Below, one piece after another: positions 33,683 through 45,705 of a stretch of DNA of 64,000 nucleotides. The position numbers and the translations under genes were made by a program. Source of the stretch: Anadara kagoshimensis (taxonomy: Eukaryota > Mollusca > Bivalvia > Arcoida > Arcidae). The stretch covers positions 50,556,920 through 50,620,919 of the forward strand of contig CM037861.1 of NCBI GenBank assembly GCA_021292105.1, given 5' to 3'. The notes beneath the pieces are model-generated. The model saw nothing but the letters and a program-made list of their open reading frames with translations, had not been told where the DNA came from and did no database searches. Numbering within the stretch: position 1 is the stretch's first letter; the number at the start of each line of letters is the position of its first letter.

Positions 33683-34154
33683 CCCATTGTGGACTTTCGA
33701 AACTCAACATTTAGATACATTTTTCCAGTAACACACTCAAAATAATTTTTTAAAAGTCAAAGTACTTGACACTCGGTTCAAAATTTTGTTTAAAACAGAG
33801 ACTCAAATACTGTTAAAAAGAAAAAACGACGAAAGCAGAAATTTTTTAATCAATATCAGAATTGAAAGCTGAGATTTAAAACGAGCTACTTTTAACTTTG
33901 ATCAATTCACAAAAACATTCACCTAAAATTACACAGGAAAATAAGATAAATGCCTAAGGAATAATGCAATTTTATGGTATCTGTGTATCTATATTTAGGA
34001 GGGAAAGGAACAAAAGTTTTTACTTTTTACCATTGAATTAGTAATAGAAATATATAAAATACTGTATTTCCTGTTCGTTATCCATTTGATGAAATTCTGA
34101 ATTACTTTTCGATGAATAAAGGAAAATTAACATTGTCTTAGACTGTGATGAATG

Positions 34155-34870
34155 TTTTGTTGAAACGGAATTCTTGTTATTTTGTCAAGCATCTTATAAT
34201 TCCAAATAAAAATGTACTAAAGATACTATCAACAAATATAGTTTTTTGGTAGGTCAAAATATGTGTTGTGTTTGGTAATATAATTTTCTATCAAACAGTC
34301 GTTATTCCAATTTTCAAACAATTTGCGCCATTGCTTGCTGATTTGATTTTTTATTCACATGAAGCAGATTTATACAAAAAATTGTATAAATCTGGAAAGT
34401 AGGTTATGTAAATGCCATCTTATCTAGTGAGCTTGATATAAAAGCTACTTCTGATTCTTAATGCGTTGATTGATATTTAGACTTATACCAAAATTATGGC
34501 ACCTACAAAAGGGTATATTCGAAGCTCTATAACAAACGCGATGAATTCAGTGTCTTTTGTCAACGTTCGTTTTTTTGTAGTAATATTTCTGTCTCTCCTG
34601 CCTACGCTATATTTATTTTACAACTAATACCCTATGATAGAGCTTGTTCCCAAAACGAGATCTTTATACAACGAAACAAACTTTTTTCAAATAAATTGTT
34701 GACCTAGTGATATCAAACCTTTGGCTTATCGGGGCCCTCAAAAAGCACTATGGTCATCATCACAACATTGTTGAAAATATGAAATCTTTGTGTCCAGGAT
34801 TTCCCCTGGATAAATTTGACGTCCCATAGATGGTTTGAAAAAAACCTTTTCCACAATTTAATTCTTTCTA
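34155..34870 (+). mobile_element. Naiad reverse-transcriptase fragment, old, tail lost
   Basis: It begins at the same point as 2312-3270 (GGAATTCTTGTTATTTTGTC, the SGYFV codons). It passes GCGCCATTGCTTGCTGATTT (APLLAD) and CAAATAAATTGTTGACCTAG and ends just after TTTGACGTCCCATAG. The untranslated tail is gone or unrecognisable. Many breaks indicate age. Confidence 0.82.
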
Positions 34871-35731
34871 GATTTCCATTGTCAAACGGAAATAGTGTTT
34901 GCTGAATAATACCTCAGACGTTGTCGTCGCTAATTGTGTTTGTATATAAAAGATATATATTATAAACTGTGCCACTTTTCTATACATATTCATGTTAATG
35001 GAAATTGTGAAGCAGGCAATGGAAACACACCATGTGAATTTGTTTTCAGAAATTATTATTCATTTCACAATTTATTTCAAGACAGCAATATTTATTTAAT
35101 ACTATTTGGGTGAATAGTGTAATATTTTTTTACCAACAAAGACAGCATTCTTACACGACTCGTTTATGTCTGTAGATTTTGTGTATTATTACTGACTAAC
35201 TCAAGAGAAATAGTGTAACATATCAGAAAATTTACGAATACGACATAGAACATTAATGTTGTACATAACTCTAACATGTCTGTAGTTTTTTCTATATTTT
35301 ATGACTGTTTATACTTCATGTGAGTTTTATGTATTTTATATCTTAACATTTTAAAGGTCATCTTGGTTATTTGCTACAGTGTGGTGACTTTGGTTTCAAT
35401 AAAACAACCATCCTACAGTAAATTGATAAAACAACATCAGGAAAATGATTTAATAAACAAAACGATTAAAAAATAATCTGGTTGCCAAATTTTATCCCAG
35501 CTATTATTTTAAAACTATGTTTTAAAGTACATTACGGACGAACGTACTGAAAATTTTGTTTACATAAATCAACTGTGTCAAAACTATTATTATCCATATT
35601 ATGTTTCAAAAATATGACACATATTATCACATCATTTTTATATCAACATGTTTTTATGTTTGTTTGGTGTTCAGTCATGTTACATTTCTAGAACAAATGT
35701 TATTATAAATCTCTATTTTATTGCCTAACAA
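34871..35731. other. Unassigned AT-rich DNA
   Basis: The only similarity seen is 35060-35190 to the old repeat at 28780 and 31850 (ACACGACTCGTTTATGTCTG). Confidence 0.4.
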
Positions 35732-35900
35732 AATCAAAAGCAAACAACAATCCATTTCCAAATCACAATGCCAAAGCAAAGTAATATTTTTGAAAGTGTC
35801 AAATTAAGTTCAACACGTGAACTTCCACCACAGAAGCGCCTATGGTTTAGTTAGCTACACCCGTCAAGTGTAAAATATTATATACATGGAATTTCATACG
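35732..35900 (-). mobile_element. Naiad tail, diverged
   Basis: Plus-strand readings AATCAAAAGCAAACAACAAT, CACGTGAACTTCCACCA and GTTAGCTACACCCGTCAAG identify it. The hairpin region between these is deleted. Confidence 0.8.
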
Positions 35901-37119
35901 GACTGAGATATATCATGTAATGGATAGAGTATTAGATATTCTAAGTTGAAAAATACCGAATATGTAAGGCCTTAAATCGAAGATACTGTTTAATATTCTT
36001 CATCTAATTCATATAAAAACATCTGTAACATTTAAATGTCAGGTTTCTCATTACAATGTGCAATATAATCGTTGTTCCAAAATTCTGTATAAAATTATTA
36101 ACGTAAGTAAAAGAGTTATCTCCCTTTTCTTTAGTAATTTATTTCATCAAGAATAGACAAAGTTTCCCCCAAAAAAGTTTATATATTTTTTATGGTGACA
36201 ACCTAAGAACATTAACATAAAACATATACTGCTGCAATAAGTTTGAGATTTACCTCCTTTTTGCTGAAAAGTTGACTATTATAAAAAAAAACTCTCGCAC
36301 TCGGACAAAACTTAAAAACGTGTCAAAAGGAAAGAAACAAATTGACTTTTTGATCGTTTTGTACCAAGTGCATGTTTGATTTTAAAGGCGTATTTATTGT
36401 CCTGTAAACAGAAATATATGATGCCCATTAATGCTATAACGCATGCAGCTTTTAAATGTTTTTATAGAATGATGGAATATCGGCTGTGACATTTTATCGT
36501 CAAAATTACATCAGCAATGTCAGGACAGACATGAAGTACATTTTACAGACAGCTGAATGAAAATAGAAAAGCAAAATTCAATATCCATGAATCACTTGAA
36601 GGTGTGAAACAATTTTGGTTAAAATTCGAGTTGGTAAGATTTAAACAGGAAATATTCCGGTTAAGGAATGGCATTTATGTACTGCTAAACAATATAAAAT
36701 CTAAACTAAGACCCAATTTTATGAAGCATTCTGGCGATTCAATGGTATGGAAACATTCCAACTGCACATAAACTAATTGTAGATTTTTTAAGAACGAACT
36801 TTACTGAACGATCTTTACCTATTTTAAATAACATTTTTCAAATCTGTTTTATAAAAAAAATTAATATGGAGATAAGACACTATTAACACATAAACTGAAA
36901 ATGCAACCAGGAAAACGTATGAAAAACTAAAAGTTATTTAAATGACAGAGAATAATATTAAAACGAGGAAGATTGTATTTAATTTAATACGAAAAATCGG
37001 GTCTTACCATAATAAGTAAAACAACTTGATCAATTTATATTTCAAATAAACTAGATATTGCGTATGGTATACAGTTTGATTTCTCAATAGTAAAAAAGAG
37101 AAGAGGTTACAATACATAT
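35901..37119. other. Unassigned AT-rich DNA
   Basis: Contains 36603-36800, the counterpart of 30889-31050. No gene recognised. Confidence 0.4.
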
Positions 37120-37465
37120 TAATAAACACAAACATATTAATCCACGTCCGAACCACAATCCAGAAGCAAAGTAAAAACTTTGAAACTGACAAGTCAGGTT
37201 AGACACTTGAACTTCTACCAGGAAAATGGGGCCGGGTGCTCCGGAAGGGTAAGAACATCCTGTTAAGCTAGCTACACCCGCCACGTGTGTATTCAAAATT
37301 GTGTGAAAGGAACATGGAACTATGAGACGTCAAATATATCCAGAGCAATCCTGGACATACAGACATCAAACCTATCAACAATACTGAGATAATTGCCATA
37401 AAACTTTTTGAGGGCATTGATAAGCCTAGGCTTGCAATATTCCTGAGTCAACAATTTATTTTTGC
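37120..37465 (-). mobile_element. Naiad 3' fragment, young
   Basis: It is close to consensus from the outer AACACAAACATATTAATCC through the full tail and stop (CTATGAGACGTC) into codons for the C-terminus, ending at GAGTCAACAATTTATTT. The two minus-strand frames at 37004-37296 are tail sequence. Confidence 0.9.
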
Positions 37466-38368
37466 AACTGAAATCATATATTCGGCTATAGATACTTTGA
37501 ATAATAACACAATTGTTTGAAAGCGTTTGATCGGCACAGCAAAGTTCAAAATACAGTAGGATCGGTCTAGTTTATTATGGATTTTGTAAGATGTTTTTTT
37601 AAATAAGTAGAATTCTGCTTATTAATTTTATTCCGGTATTTTCTAACTTGAATATATATCATATGTCCAAGTTAAACGCAAATGCAAAATATATGTAAAT
37701 AGAACAAAAAAGAAAAAACTGAAAATTTCTACTGAAAATGATTAACAAACACAAAGACTGATTCGAGAATTACAAAAACAGTTTCAACTTATACTGTGGC
37801 ATAGCTACAAGACTCAAGAGGTAACATTGATCTTAAATAGGTTTAGTTTATGTTGTAACTGTTAACAACATGCAGCAATTAGTCTAAAGAGGAGTGAATA
37901 CTCTCCACATCTTGAGTTATAAGTTGTAAATAATCTTAACAAACAGTCACATTGTATGAAACATACGTCTCCCATTTACATTAAAGTACATTTGATGATT
38001 TCAAAATAACTCTTAAATAACAACATGTAGAGTACTTTTGTGTTTGTGCAATACAGCAAGCAATCACTAATAACATTTAATTCGCCTCAAACCACATCTA
38101 ATGGAATTTATTTAAAGTGCATATAATGACAACAAATCGAGTTTATAGTTTTAAATTAGTTCCATTGAATGGTTCTCGCCTTGCTTTTAATCCTTCTTGG
38201 TAAATAAGTGCAGAACTACATGTTTACATGTTTAACACAGGCAATTTGCTACCTACATGTTCAATCTTTGCCTTAATTACATTTTGTTAGAATTCCTCTG
38301 TAATTAATTTGTAATTATTTAAGGTTCAGTCTGTGTTGACAGAAAAAATTGAAATTATATATTTCAAA
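37466..38368. other. Unassigned AT-rich DNA
   Basis: A short stretch at 38080-38140 (TTCGCCTCAAACCACATCTA) resembles 43770-43830. Nothing else seen. Confidence 0.4.
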
Positions 38369-38446
38369 TCAATCACAAACATACTGATACTCCAAATCAC
38401 AATCCCTGAAACAAAACAAAAGCTTTGACAACTAACAAAATAAATC
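38369..38446 (-). mobile_element. Naiad outer tail only
   Basis: Plus-strand AATCACAAACATACTGATAC and CCAAATCACAATCCCTG match the outer 75 nt of the tail. Confidence 0.72.
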
Positions 38447-39794
38447 CTGTAGTGCAAGCAAACTAAAACTTCAAAATAACAATACTTTATCTAGTAAAGA
38501 CAAACAGTTGTCTTTTTTGAAGCTGATAAAAATCATTTGATATTTGTATGTTGTACATAATTGCACGTTATTTGTTTCATCAGGATGTACAATTCACTTG
38601 ATATTATTCAACCGTTGTCACCGTACAACTTTATCTTTAAGCGTTTCTTGAATATGCTGCTCACCTTGCAACTGGTTAAAGAGTTAAATTTGGCGTAATG
38701 GAGGTTTCATAGTGACCAACTAGATAAACTGGAATGGTAAAATATTTTATTTATAATATTATACGGGTCATTGCATTTATACATTTTCTGATCTTCCTTA
38801 AGTATTCCAGACTTCGAACCTCAAAAAGAATATACTTAGAAACGCACAATCTGGACGAGTTGATGAATAATGTCGTTTTGTGTCCAAAAAGTCATTCTTC
38901 CACCAACTTTTCTTCTAAAAATACTTCCTGATATTTGAGAATTTATTTTTGTTTTGTATTTTAAACACTAATAATACGTACATAAATCAAAATTAATTCA
39001 AATACAGTGTACTTTAGTTAGGAAAATGATCAGATCTCTTTTTCTCTGAAGCAAAAATATATCTTTTATCAACTTTTACGTTTGAGTTATTACAGGATCG
39101 AGGACATTTTGACCAGACAATCGAGGTTTTTCAGACAGACTTTAGAAAAATGGGAGATAATAATGAACGTGTAATCTAATTCATTCTTAATCACAACAAC
39201 ATGCAAAACTACGAGCGACAATATCAGACAATGTATTCCGTACGGACAATGTCTGAAAACTGTCTATGATCAGCTCGAAAGCGACATGATTGATCAATCT
39301 CCAATAATATGGTATTTTATCAGACTATACAGAAATGTATGATATACACTATAGATGGCTTTCAACGGCGTCAGGGATATAACTTGATAGTGTCTTCATT
39401 TAAGATTGAATTTCGATAAGATTCATTAAAGTGTAAATTGTAAATACATCATTCGTGTTTTATCCCTGAAGAGTCACCAGAAAGATAAAATCAGAAAAAA
39501 TATATACAAAAATTGAACATTTAGTGGAAAACAAATTTTGTTGTCCATTCGCAAAACAATCTTCAATAAACAAGAAAAAAACTACATTTTTCTTTGTTAT
39601 TCATACAACAGTGCACCAATGCTCTCGTTTATATTTTATATTATGTTATGAATTGTTCTGTGCAATAGGACAGAACCTTGTAACTTTGGAACAGTCAACG
39701 CAACGAAGAATAATCAACGCATGTTAACTATAGAAATAATAAGGACTATAAGACACGATTAAGAGATATTTGACCTACTGATTATAAACTTTCT
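38447..39794. other. Unassigned AT-rich DNA
   Basis: No recognisable gene or repeat. The frames at 38734-38931 and 39524-39727 have no known motif. Confidence 0.45.
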
Positions 39795-40015
39795 GACTTT
39801 GCATATCTTATTTGACGTCCAATGATCATCAAAATCCTTTCAATTTTAATTTTAATTATATACGTGGCGGATGTAGGTAACTAAACAGAACGTTATTAAC
39901 TTTCTGGAGCACTCAGTTTCACTTCCCTGGTATAATTTCACATGTTTAATCATTTTCAACATTCTTTCTTGAGTTTTAGGTTGTTATTTGACCGGTATCA
40001 TTGTGTTTTATTTGG
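39795..40015 (+). mobile_element. Naiad tail, diverged
   Basis: TTATTTGACGTCCAATGATC, ATACGTGGCGGATGTAGGTA and TTTCACTTCCCTGGTATAAT are in plus order; the outer end is decayed. Confidence 0.78.
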
Positions 40016-41394
40016 ACCGAACATTGTGTAAACTCCATGGGTAATTAGAGCATCCAATCACACTGATTTTACAATAATTTATTTATAGTAAGCACATTTT
40101 AAATGAATTATGAGGATGACTTATGTTTGGACACAGACATCTGTTTGTATATGAAACAGATACTAGCTTTTTAAATTCATTGATGAAATTAACTTTTAAT
40201 TATTATGTCAGTACATCTTAAAATTTGCAAACACAAAAAGTACCGAGAAAAGAAGCCTATATTCTATATTAAATCGACTTTTTATTTAGTCAGATAATTG
40301 GTGTCATGTTGCTCAAAATGATAAAAAGATGTCCAAATATGTAGCTAAGTCAATTTGAGACATTACTATAAAAATCAGTTTTTGCATAATTGTCATATCT
40401 ACTATCTCTCAATGTGTATGAACAATATTAAGCATTGCCTTTTTGTGACGTGTTAGATGACACTTTCGAGTTGAATATAAAGAAAGGAGCAAAAATGAAC
40501 TATCGATTGACGTCATATACGATGTAATACAATTAAGAAATAAGATAATTTTCTAATGTCTTTATGAACTTGCAATGTATAATGGGCTGTCTCAAATTGC
40601 ATAAAAGGCAAAACCTTTGTGCAGAAATTTGATATTCTATATTGAAATTCTATATCAATATGGAAAGGAATATCAGTACAGCTAGCAAAAACTTAATTAA
40701 ATAAGTGAAATCAATAAAAAGACGGATAGAAGTATTTTCACATATAAATCGGAATCATTGAATCAAAGCGTGTTCATTAATTTACAAATTAGTTGTATCA
40801 TTAATATTTGTGAATTGATTCGTTGATTATGTACAATGAATAGTTATTTGTTGATAATCTTAATTGTAAATAAAAGATGCAATCTTAATAGAACTTTGAG
40901 CAAAATTATTGCAAACTGCAATAATTACCCAACTAATTGCCATGCGATAAACTAGCAATGCTGTAATCATGCCATGTTGTGACTTTTTTACATTCATATA
41001 ATACATTAAGCAATTATTAAAGATAATAAACAATTCTGATTATTTATTATGCCAATTATTATGGTAATCAAAAATTCGATAACATCAATTATTGTATTTC
41101 AATGCCAGAGATATTCGTTTAGATCGCAGTTGTATTTTTATAAGTTCAAACTAGAGCTTCATTATCTTAGATACAAGCTAGATACAACTTTTATGTTACG
41201 AGTGTGTCCTGTCGTATGTCTTGTTTAACTCCAATCACAGTAGTTCATCGTAATCTGTCCTTTACAACATGTCAACGAATCACAGAATAAAGTCCCTTTT
41301 ATTATGCCATGATAGGAGAATATGTTAAATCCTTGCAGATGTTCTTAAAAACTCGTGATTTGTGATATGCACATGAGCAGGTATATTACATATT
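40016..41394. other. Unassigned AT-rich DNA
   Basis: No signal recognised. Confidence 0.45.
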
Positions 41395-41565
41395 ATACCA
41401 ATCTTAATTTTACAGCACTAGACGGCCGTTTCGGAATACAATTCCTCATCAGTAGTGCTTGGACCAAAACTATGAAACCAAAAATTTTTTTTACCAAAGT
41501 AAGCTAAAGAAATGCTTTGCATGAGGGAGTATACATTAGTTTTTGAGGAATTTAACATTTTAAGT
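41395..41565 (-). repeat. Hammerhead-bearing repeat, copy 2
   Basis: Minus-strand copy of the repeat at 21311 and 49715. Reading the minus strand, TAATGTATACTCCCTCATGC is followed by TTTGGTCCAAGCACTA and then the ribozyme. This is the best-preserved ribozyme copy. Confidence 0.82.
41414..41459 (-). ncRNA. Type I hammerhead ribozyme, complete core
   Basis: On the minus strand the 46 nt read stem I AGCACTA, core CTGATGA, stem II GGAA-TTGTA-TTCC, GAAA, a minimal stem III from CGGCCG, cleavage triplet GTC, and TAGTGCT closing stem I perfectly. All core nucleotides and two full stems are present. Short stem III is typical of minimal type I hammerheads in animal retrozymes and in Penelope-like pseudo-LTRs. 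Self-cleavage would occur after GTC. I rate the fold as near certain and activity as likely but unproven. Confidence 0.92.
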
Positions 41566-42600
41566 ATCTAAGGTTTTATTTGAGTGAATAAAGGGATTAA
41601 AGACCTACGTCCTGATATTTTTATGCGAATGTACTATAGATTTTTATAACACAATAATTACGTATTACAGTTTAATTATCGAAATATAAATAATAGATTG
41701 AATATACCTAATGTTTACATACTAGACAGATAAGTTTCGCTTCATATTGAAAGAACATTCCTAAGTTGATCATTGATATACTTGATATATATTGTTCTTG
41801 TTATTTAGTCTGTTATCGTCGCAACAGTTTACACTATTTTCGGGTATAGATTCTGACGTAACATTTACTTATTAAAGGATATTTTGATTTAGAAGTGGTA
41901 AGCTAAGATGGGTAAAAGAATAGGAGTATCTTGCAGATTACGAATCTTAAAATTCGATGAAAGGGGTGTCTAAGTTATTTTATTTGCAACGGCTAGCCCG
42001 ATGATATATTATAACAGTGCATATTTGCAAAAGAAAAAGAACGAAAATAGATTCAGGATAAAAAAAATGGTTTGCGTCAACTTATAGAATACCAATTGTA
42101 AATCTTTTAAAACATTTATGTATTAAAATAATCTTGTTGCCATCTGTTATTTCGAATCATTTTAAAATATAACTTAATGCAAGGAAAATTCATTGCAATG
42201 GAAAATAAGTTGTGTGTACAACAATTGAATAACCTGATTAAGGTCTATGGGGAAAGCAATGTCAAATTAAATTATTTTGATCAATGATTTATATTTTTCT
42301 ATTTATTAATGTATCTAAGACATTAATTCAATATATATTCAAAAACCAAACCAGGATGCAAAATAGTCATGTCACGTTAAATTCCAATGTTACAAGGAAT
42401 TTAAATTTGCAAATTTTAAATATAGTAAATTTCACTTACGTTATACAACGTTTTCCCACGTAGACTATTTTCAACGTTTTCTAAAGTATGAATTTCATTA
42501 GATTTATACGATAATGTTCGGAGTTTGTTTAAATATGGAATCATAAAAATATAACAATCTTGTTTAAATAAGAATTCATTATGATATTGGAATAAAGTTG
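41566..42600. other. Unassigned AT-rich DNA
   Basis: No signal recognised. Confidence 0.45.
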
Positions 42601-42718
42601 AGGTTCATAAGTAAATTAAAACTTTTCAAAACTGACAGATTACGTTTAACACTTGAAAATCCTACACGGTAGCGAGACCAAGTGCCCCTAAACAGTAATC
42701 ACCTGCTGTGAAGCCATC
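42601..42718 (-). mobile_element. Naiad tail, strongly diverged (left arm)
   Basis: Plus-strand readings AAAACTGACAGATTACG, TAGCGAGACCAAGTGCCCC and GTAATCACCTGCTGTGAAG follow the minus-strand tail order. The 60-codon frame at 42733 lies just outside. Confidence 0.62.
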
Positions 42719-42975
42719 TATAATCTTGAAGAATGACATTCAAAATAAGATACATTTATGTAAACTCCTCTGACAAAATTACTGCAGCAAAACATCAAAT
42801 CTACATACTCACTCATAAAAGATTAGAAAGAATCAGTCAAAACTATTTTAAAAAGGAACTATTTTGTGAAAAAAAAATATATTATGCTATTTTCTACCAT
42901 CATTTATTTTCATAAACAATTATAATTATCTATCTCTTAATATTTTTTAATTCCTAGATATAAATGAAATTTCAC

Positions 42976-43431
42976 TTTGTGAGCTAGAAATATGATATGA
43001 CTGATTCTTCAAGTACTGCTTTACCTTTGGACTTAAAATTTTCTATTGTCAATTTTTTCTTTCGAACAAAGGATCTGCTTCTCCTGTATATGGTGTATTT
43101 GTTTCAGAGTTAATATGCTATGGGAAAGCCTTTTCCCAATATGGGATCTTTATACATCGACACAAGCTGCTTTCAAATGAATTGATGACTCAGGAAAATA
43201 GTAAGCCTAGACTTATTAAAACCCTAAAATGTTTTATGGCCGCCATCACAATATTGTTAATAAGTATGATGCGTCTGTATACAAAATTATACAGGATATA
43301 TCTGACGTCCCATAGTTCCATTTATCATTACATTCTTAACTTTGATTTCACATGTACAATTCCCAGTTTGCTTTCAAAGGTTTAACTTTAGGATTATGAT
43401 TTGAACATGGAAGCCGTGTTTGTGATTTAAA
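42976..43431 (+). mobile_element. Naiad RT end and shortened tail (right arm)
   Basis: Coding blocks GACTGATTCTTCAAGTACTG, TATGGTGTATTTGTTTCAG and TTTTATGGCCGCCATCAC are followed by TCTGACGTCCCATAG. The tail lost its hairpin block and ends GAACATGGAAGCCGTGTTTG. Old copy; the frame 43182-43385 is internal. Confidence 0.82.
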
Positions 43432-44578
43432 AAAATAGTATTCAAGACTACAATATATGGAAGTGATAACCATGGCATTATTGATAAACATGCACTACTT
43501 ATTTTTCGTAATTTTTGACTCGTCACTCGCATTCATCGCATTCATCTTAACTTGTCAGTCAATTGATCGAGCAATTCATTCGAAGATGTTATAATAATTA
43601 ATAACCTGATCTATTATGCTACTTACTAGTTTATACATGGTTTGTTAAAACAAAAACATAGTCGCTCTGCAGAAAAACGACAATTCGCAGTTCCATCTGT
43701 TGATAACCTAGAAGGTTCCTTTGTGTATGCTAAATGTTGCCGAGAATCACTTTCACTTTTAACATTTATATATTTCGCTTCAAATCACACCTAATGGAAC
43801 TTATTCATTGAACGTATAAATAACTTCTTTCTAATTCAATTTAGTAGTGATTACAAAACCATGTCTGTAGCTTTCGTTTTTGAATAGGTATTTATCCAAA
43901 TCATAAAACGTAACAGTAAGCGTACTATTTTATAAATTTAATTCCTCCGTTTGTCATGAATTCTTTGACTATCATTTTTTTATTTTCTTTAATGTAAGCT
44001 AATTTTCTGCTTTGTTTCATGAAAAATGGCCAAACTATAGCTATGCATCATTCAAGTGTACAACAAACTTTACTTTTTATTTAAAAAAACAAAATATGCA
44101 ACAGTATTTGCAAATGGAAAATAATTAGAAACAAAAACCTTTTGTTTATTCACTGAGTATGATAGACTGTGAAAATTTCTTTAACCTTCAAATTGAAGAT
44201 GACGGTGCCTTTTGGCATAATGATCATATGATTTTGTCTATAGATAGGGTTCATTAATGGAAGCTCAAAAGTCGGGTTCAGTTTCGAAGATTTATATTCT
44301 AGAAGTGCAGTCATATTTGAAGACCTTGATTTGAATCTTGATTTGACTGTTTTATGCTTTTGATTTATCAATTTAGGCTACCTTACGCCAAAAGCAGCGA
44401 GTTTCTGAACTGCAATAACTAGTAAATAACAAACTCTTCCGTCATCACCGCGTAACTTAAAAAACACCGCAATTGAAAAAAAAAGAAATTATCTTATGAA
44501 GCAACCACCCAATGTTCATTTTCTCTCAAAGAAGAGATAGAAAGCAATTGTTGTTCTTGGCAAACACTAGACTCGTGA
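43432..44578. other. Unassigned AT-rich DNA
   Basis: 43770-43830 resembles 38080-38140. The minus-strand frame at 44150-44371 (73 codons) has no recognisable motif. Confidence 0.4.
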
Positions 44579-44731
44579 AATCAAAAACAAACAAATTAGT
44601 TCATGCTTATATTACAATCCTAAAAACAGAGTAAAAACTTTGAAACCTGGCAAAGTAGTTAAAAGCTTAAAAGTTCAACCAGGAAAGAAGGAACGGATGC
44701 TCCGAAAAAGTAAGAACCTGATGTAAACAAA
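44579..44731 (-). mobile_element. Naiad tail (left arm)
   Basis: It starts AATCAAAAACAAACAAATTA at 44579 and continues GAGTAAAAACTTTGAAACC and GGATGCTCCGAAAAAGTAAG. Moderately diverged. Confidence 0.85.
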
Positions 44732-45074
44732 ATGTTAAATCATATTTCGAGCAGACCATCATAACTTATAATATATTTGATATATTTCCCAAATATCAAG
44801 AATGACCAGAACATGAAGAATAAATTAAAGAATACATAAAAAATAATAACTTCAAATATCTGTAGAACACTTAAAATGTGAATTTTAACCTAAATAACTT
44901 ATTGATTTATGCATTTCTCGTTTTTGTTCAGAAATGAAATGGGGAATAACAGTATTTATTTTCTATTGTATTCCTTCAAATATGAAGACAATCACATGGT
45001 ACAACTTTTTATCTAACAGTAGACTAGTTTTTCTACGAAATACAAGTTTTATCAAACACGCATGATACAGAATC

Positions 45075-45112
45075 TTGTATCACCACAGTATCACCACACT
45101 GTGGTGATACAA
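45075..45112. repeat. Perfect foldback, 14-bp arms
   Basis: TTGTATCACCACAG (45075-45088) and CTGTGGTGATACAA (45099-45112) pair perfectly around a 10-nt loop that itself repeats TATCACCACA. It shares GTATCAC with a longer foldback 220 bp downstream. Confidence 0.85.
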
Positions 45113-45332
45113 CATTGGCGGTAAAGTGCACGTGCACGTTCTCATTGTGACGTCATTAGGGAGAATGTAGAACAAATATCATAACATAGTTCAGTGGTTT
45201 TTTGTGGTAAAATGTAATTTTTCACATTAAGTATTGTTTTTTTATTATTTTAAATAACCTAATTGGAAATGTTAGATAAAAATATTATATACACAGTGTG
45301 TAGGTACAACCCTTCGTATCAGGTCTCGTCCT

Positions 45333-45396
45333 TTTTTCGTAGCTGTATCACTACTCGTCGCACAAGCGCGACTCTTAGTGATACGGCTACGAAAAA
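45333..45396. repeat. Long foldback, 20-bp arms, abutting a Naiad fragment
   Basis: TTTTTCGTAGCTGTATCACT (45333-45352) and AGTGATACGGCTACGAAAAA (45377-45396) pair with one mismatch. The 24-nt loop holds a further GTCGC/GCGAC pair. The Naiad fragment begins within a few bases of the right arm. The minus-strand frame 45272-45526 and the plus frame 45263-45505 cross this junction and are chimeric. Confidence 0.85.
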
Positions 45397-45398
45397 CG

Positions 45399-45705
45399 GA
45401 CTTATTAAGGCCCTCAAAAAGTTTTATGGTGGTCATCACAGTATTGTTGATAAGTTTGACGTCTCTGTGTCCAGGATTGCCCTGGATATATTTGACGTCC
45501 AATAGTCTCATGTTCCTTTCACACAATTTTGATTACACACGTGGCGGGTGTAGCTAGCTTAACAAAAGGTGCTTAACTTTCCGGAGCACCTGGCCTCGCT
45601 TCCCTTGCGGAAGTTCAAGTGTCTAACCTAACCTGTCAGTTCCAAAGTTTTTACTTTGCTTTTGGAGTTTGATTCGGACATGGATATGTATGTTTGGTTT
45701 TGGTT
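45399..45705 (+). mobile_element. Naiad 3' fragment, young (right arm)
   Basis: Near-consensus from CTTATTAAGGCCCTCAAAAA through the C-terminal codons, stop (GACGTCCAATAG) and full tail to GGATATGTATGTTTGGTTTT. The three tail foldbacks are clear: AGGTGCT/AGCACCT (45567-45591), CTTCC/GGAAG (45599-45613) and CAAAGT/ACTTTG (45643-45658). With 44579-44731 it forms an outward-facing pair about 1.1 kb long. Confidence 0.92.

Noticed and set aside
33335-33745. Opposed short frames that might be a divergent gene pair
   Set aside because: They overlap a foldback element and show no domain; most likely chance frames.
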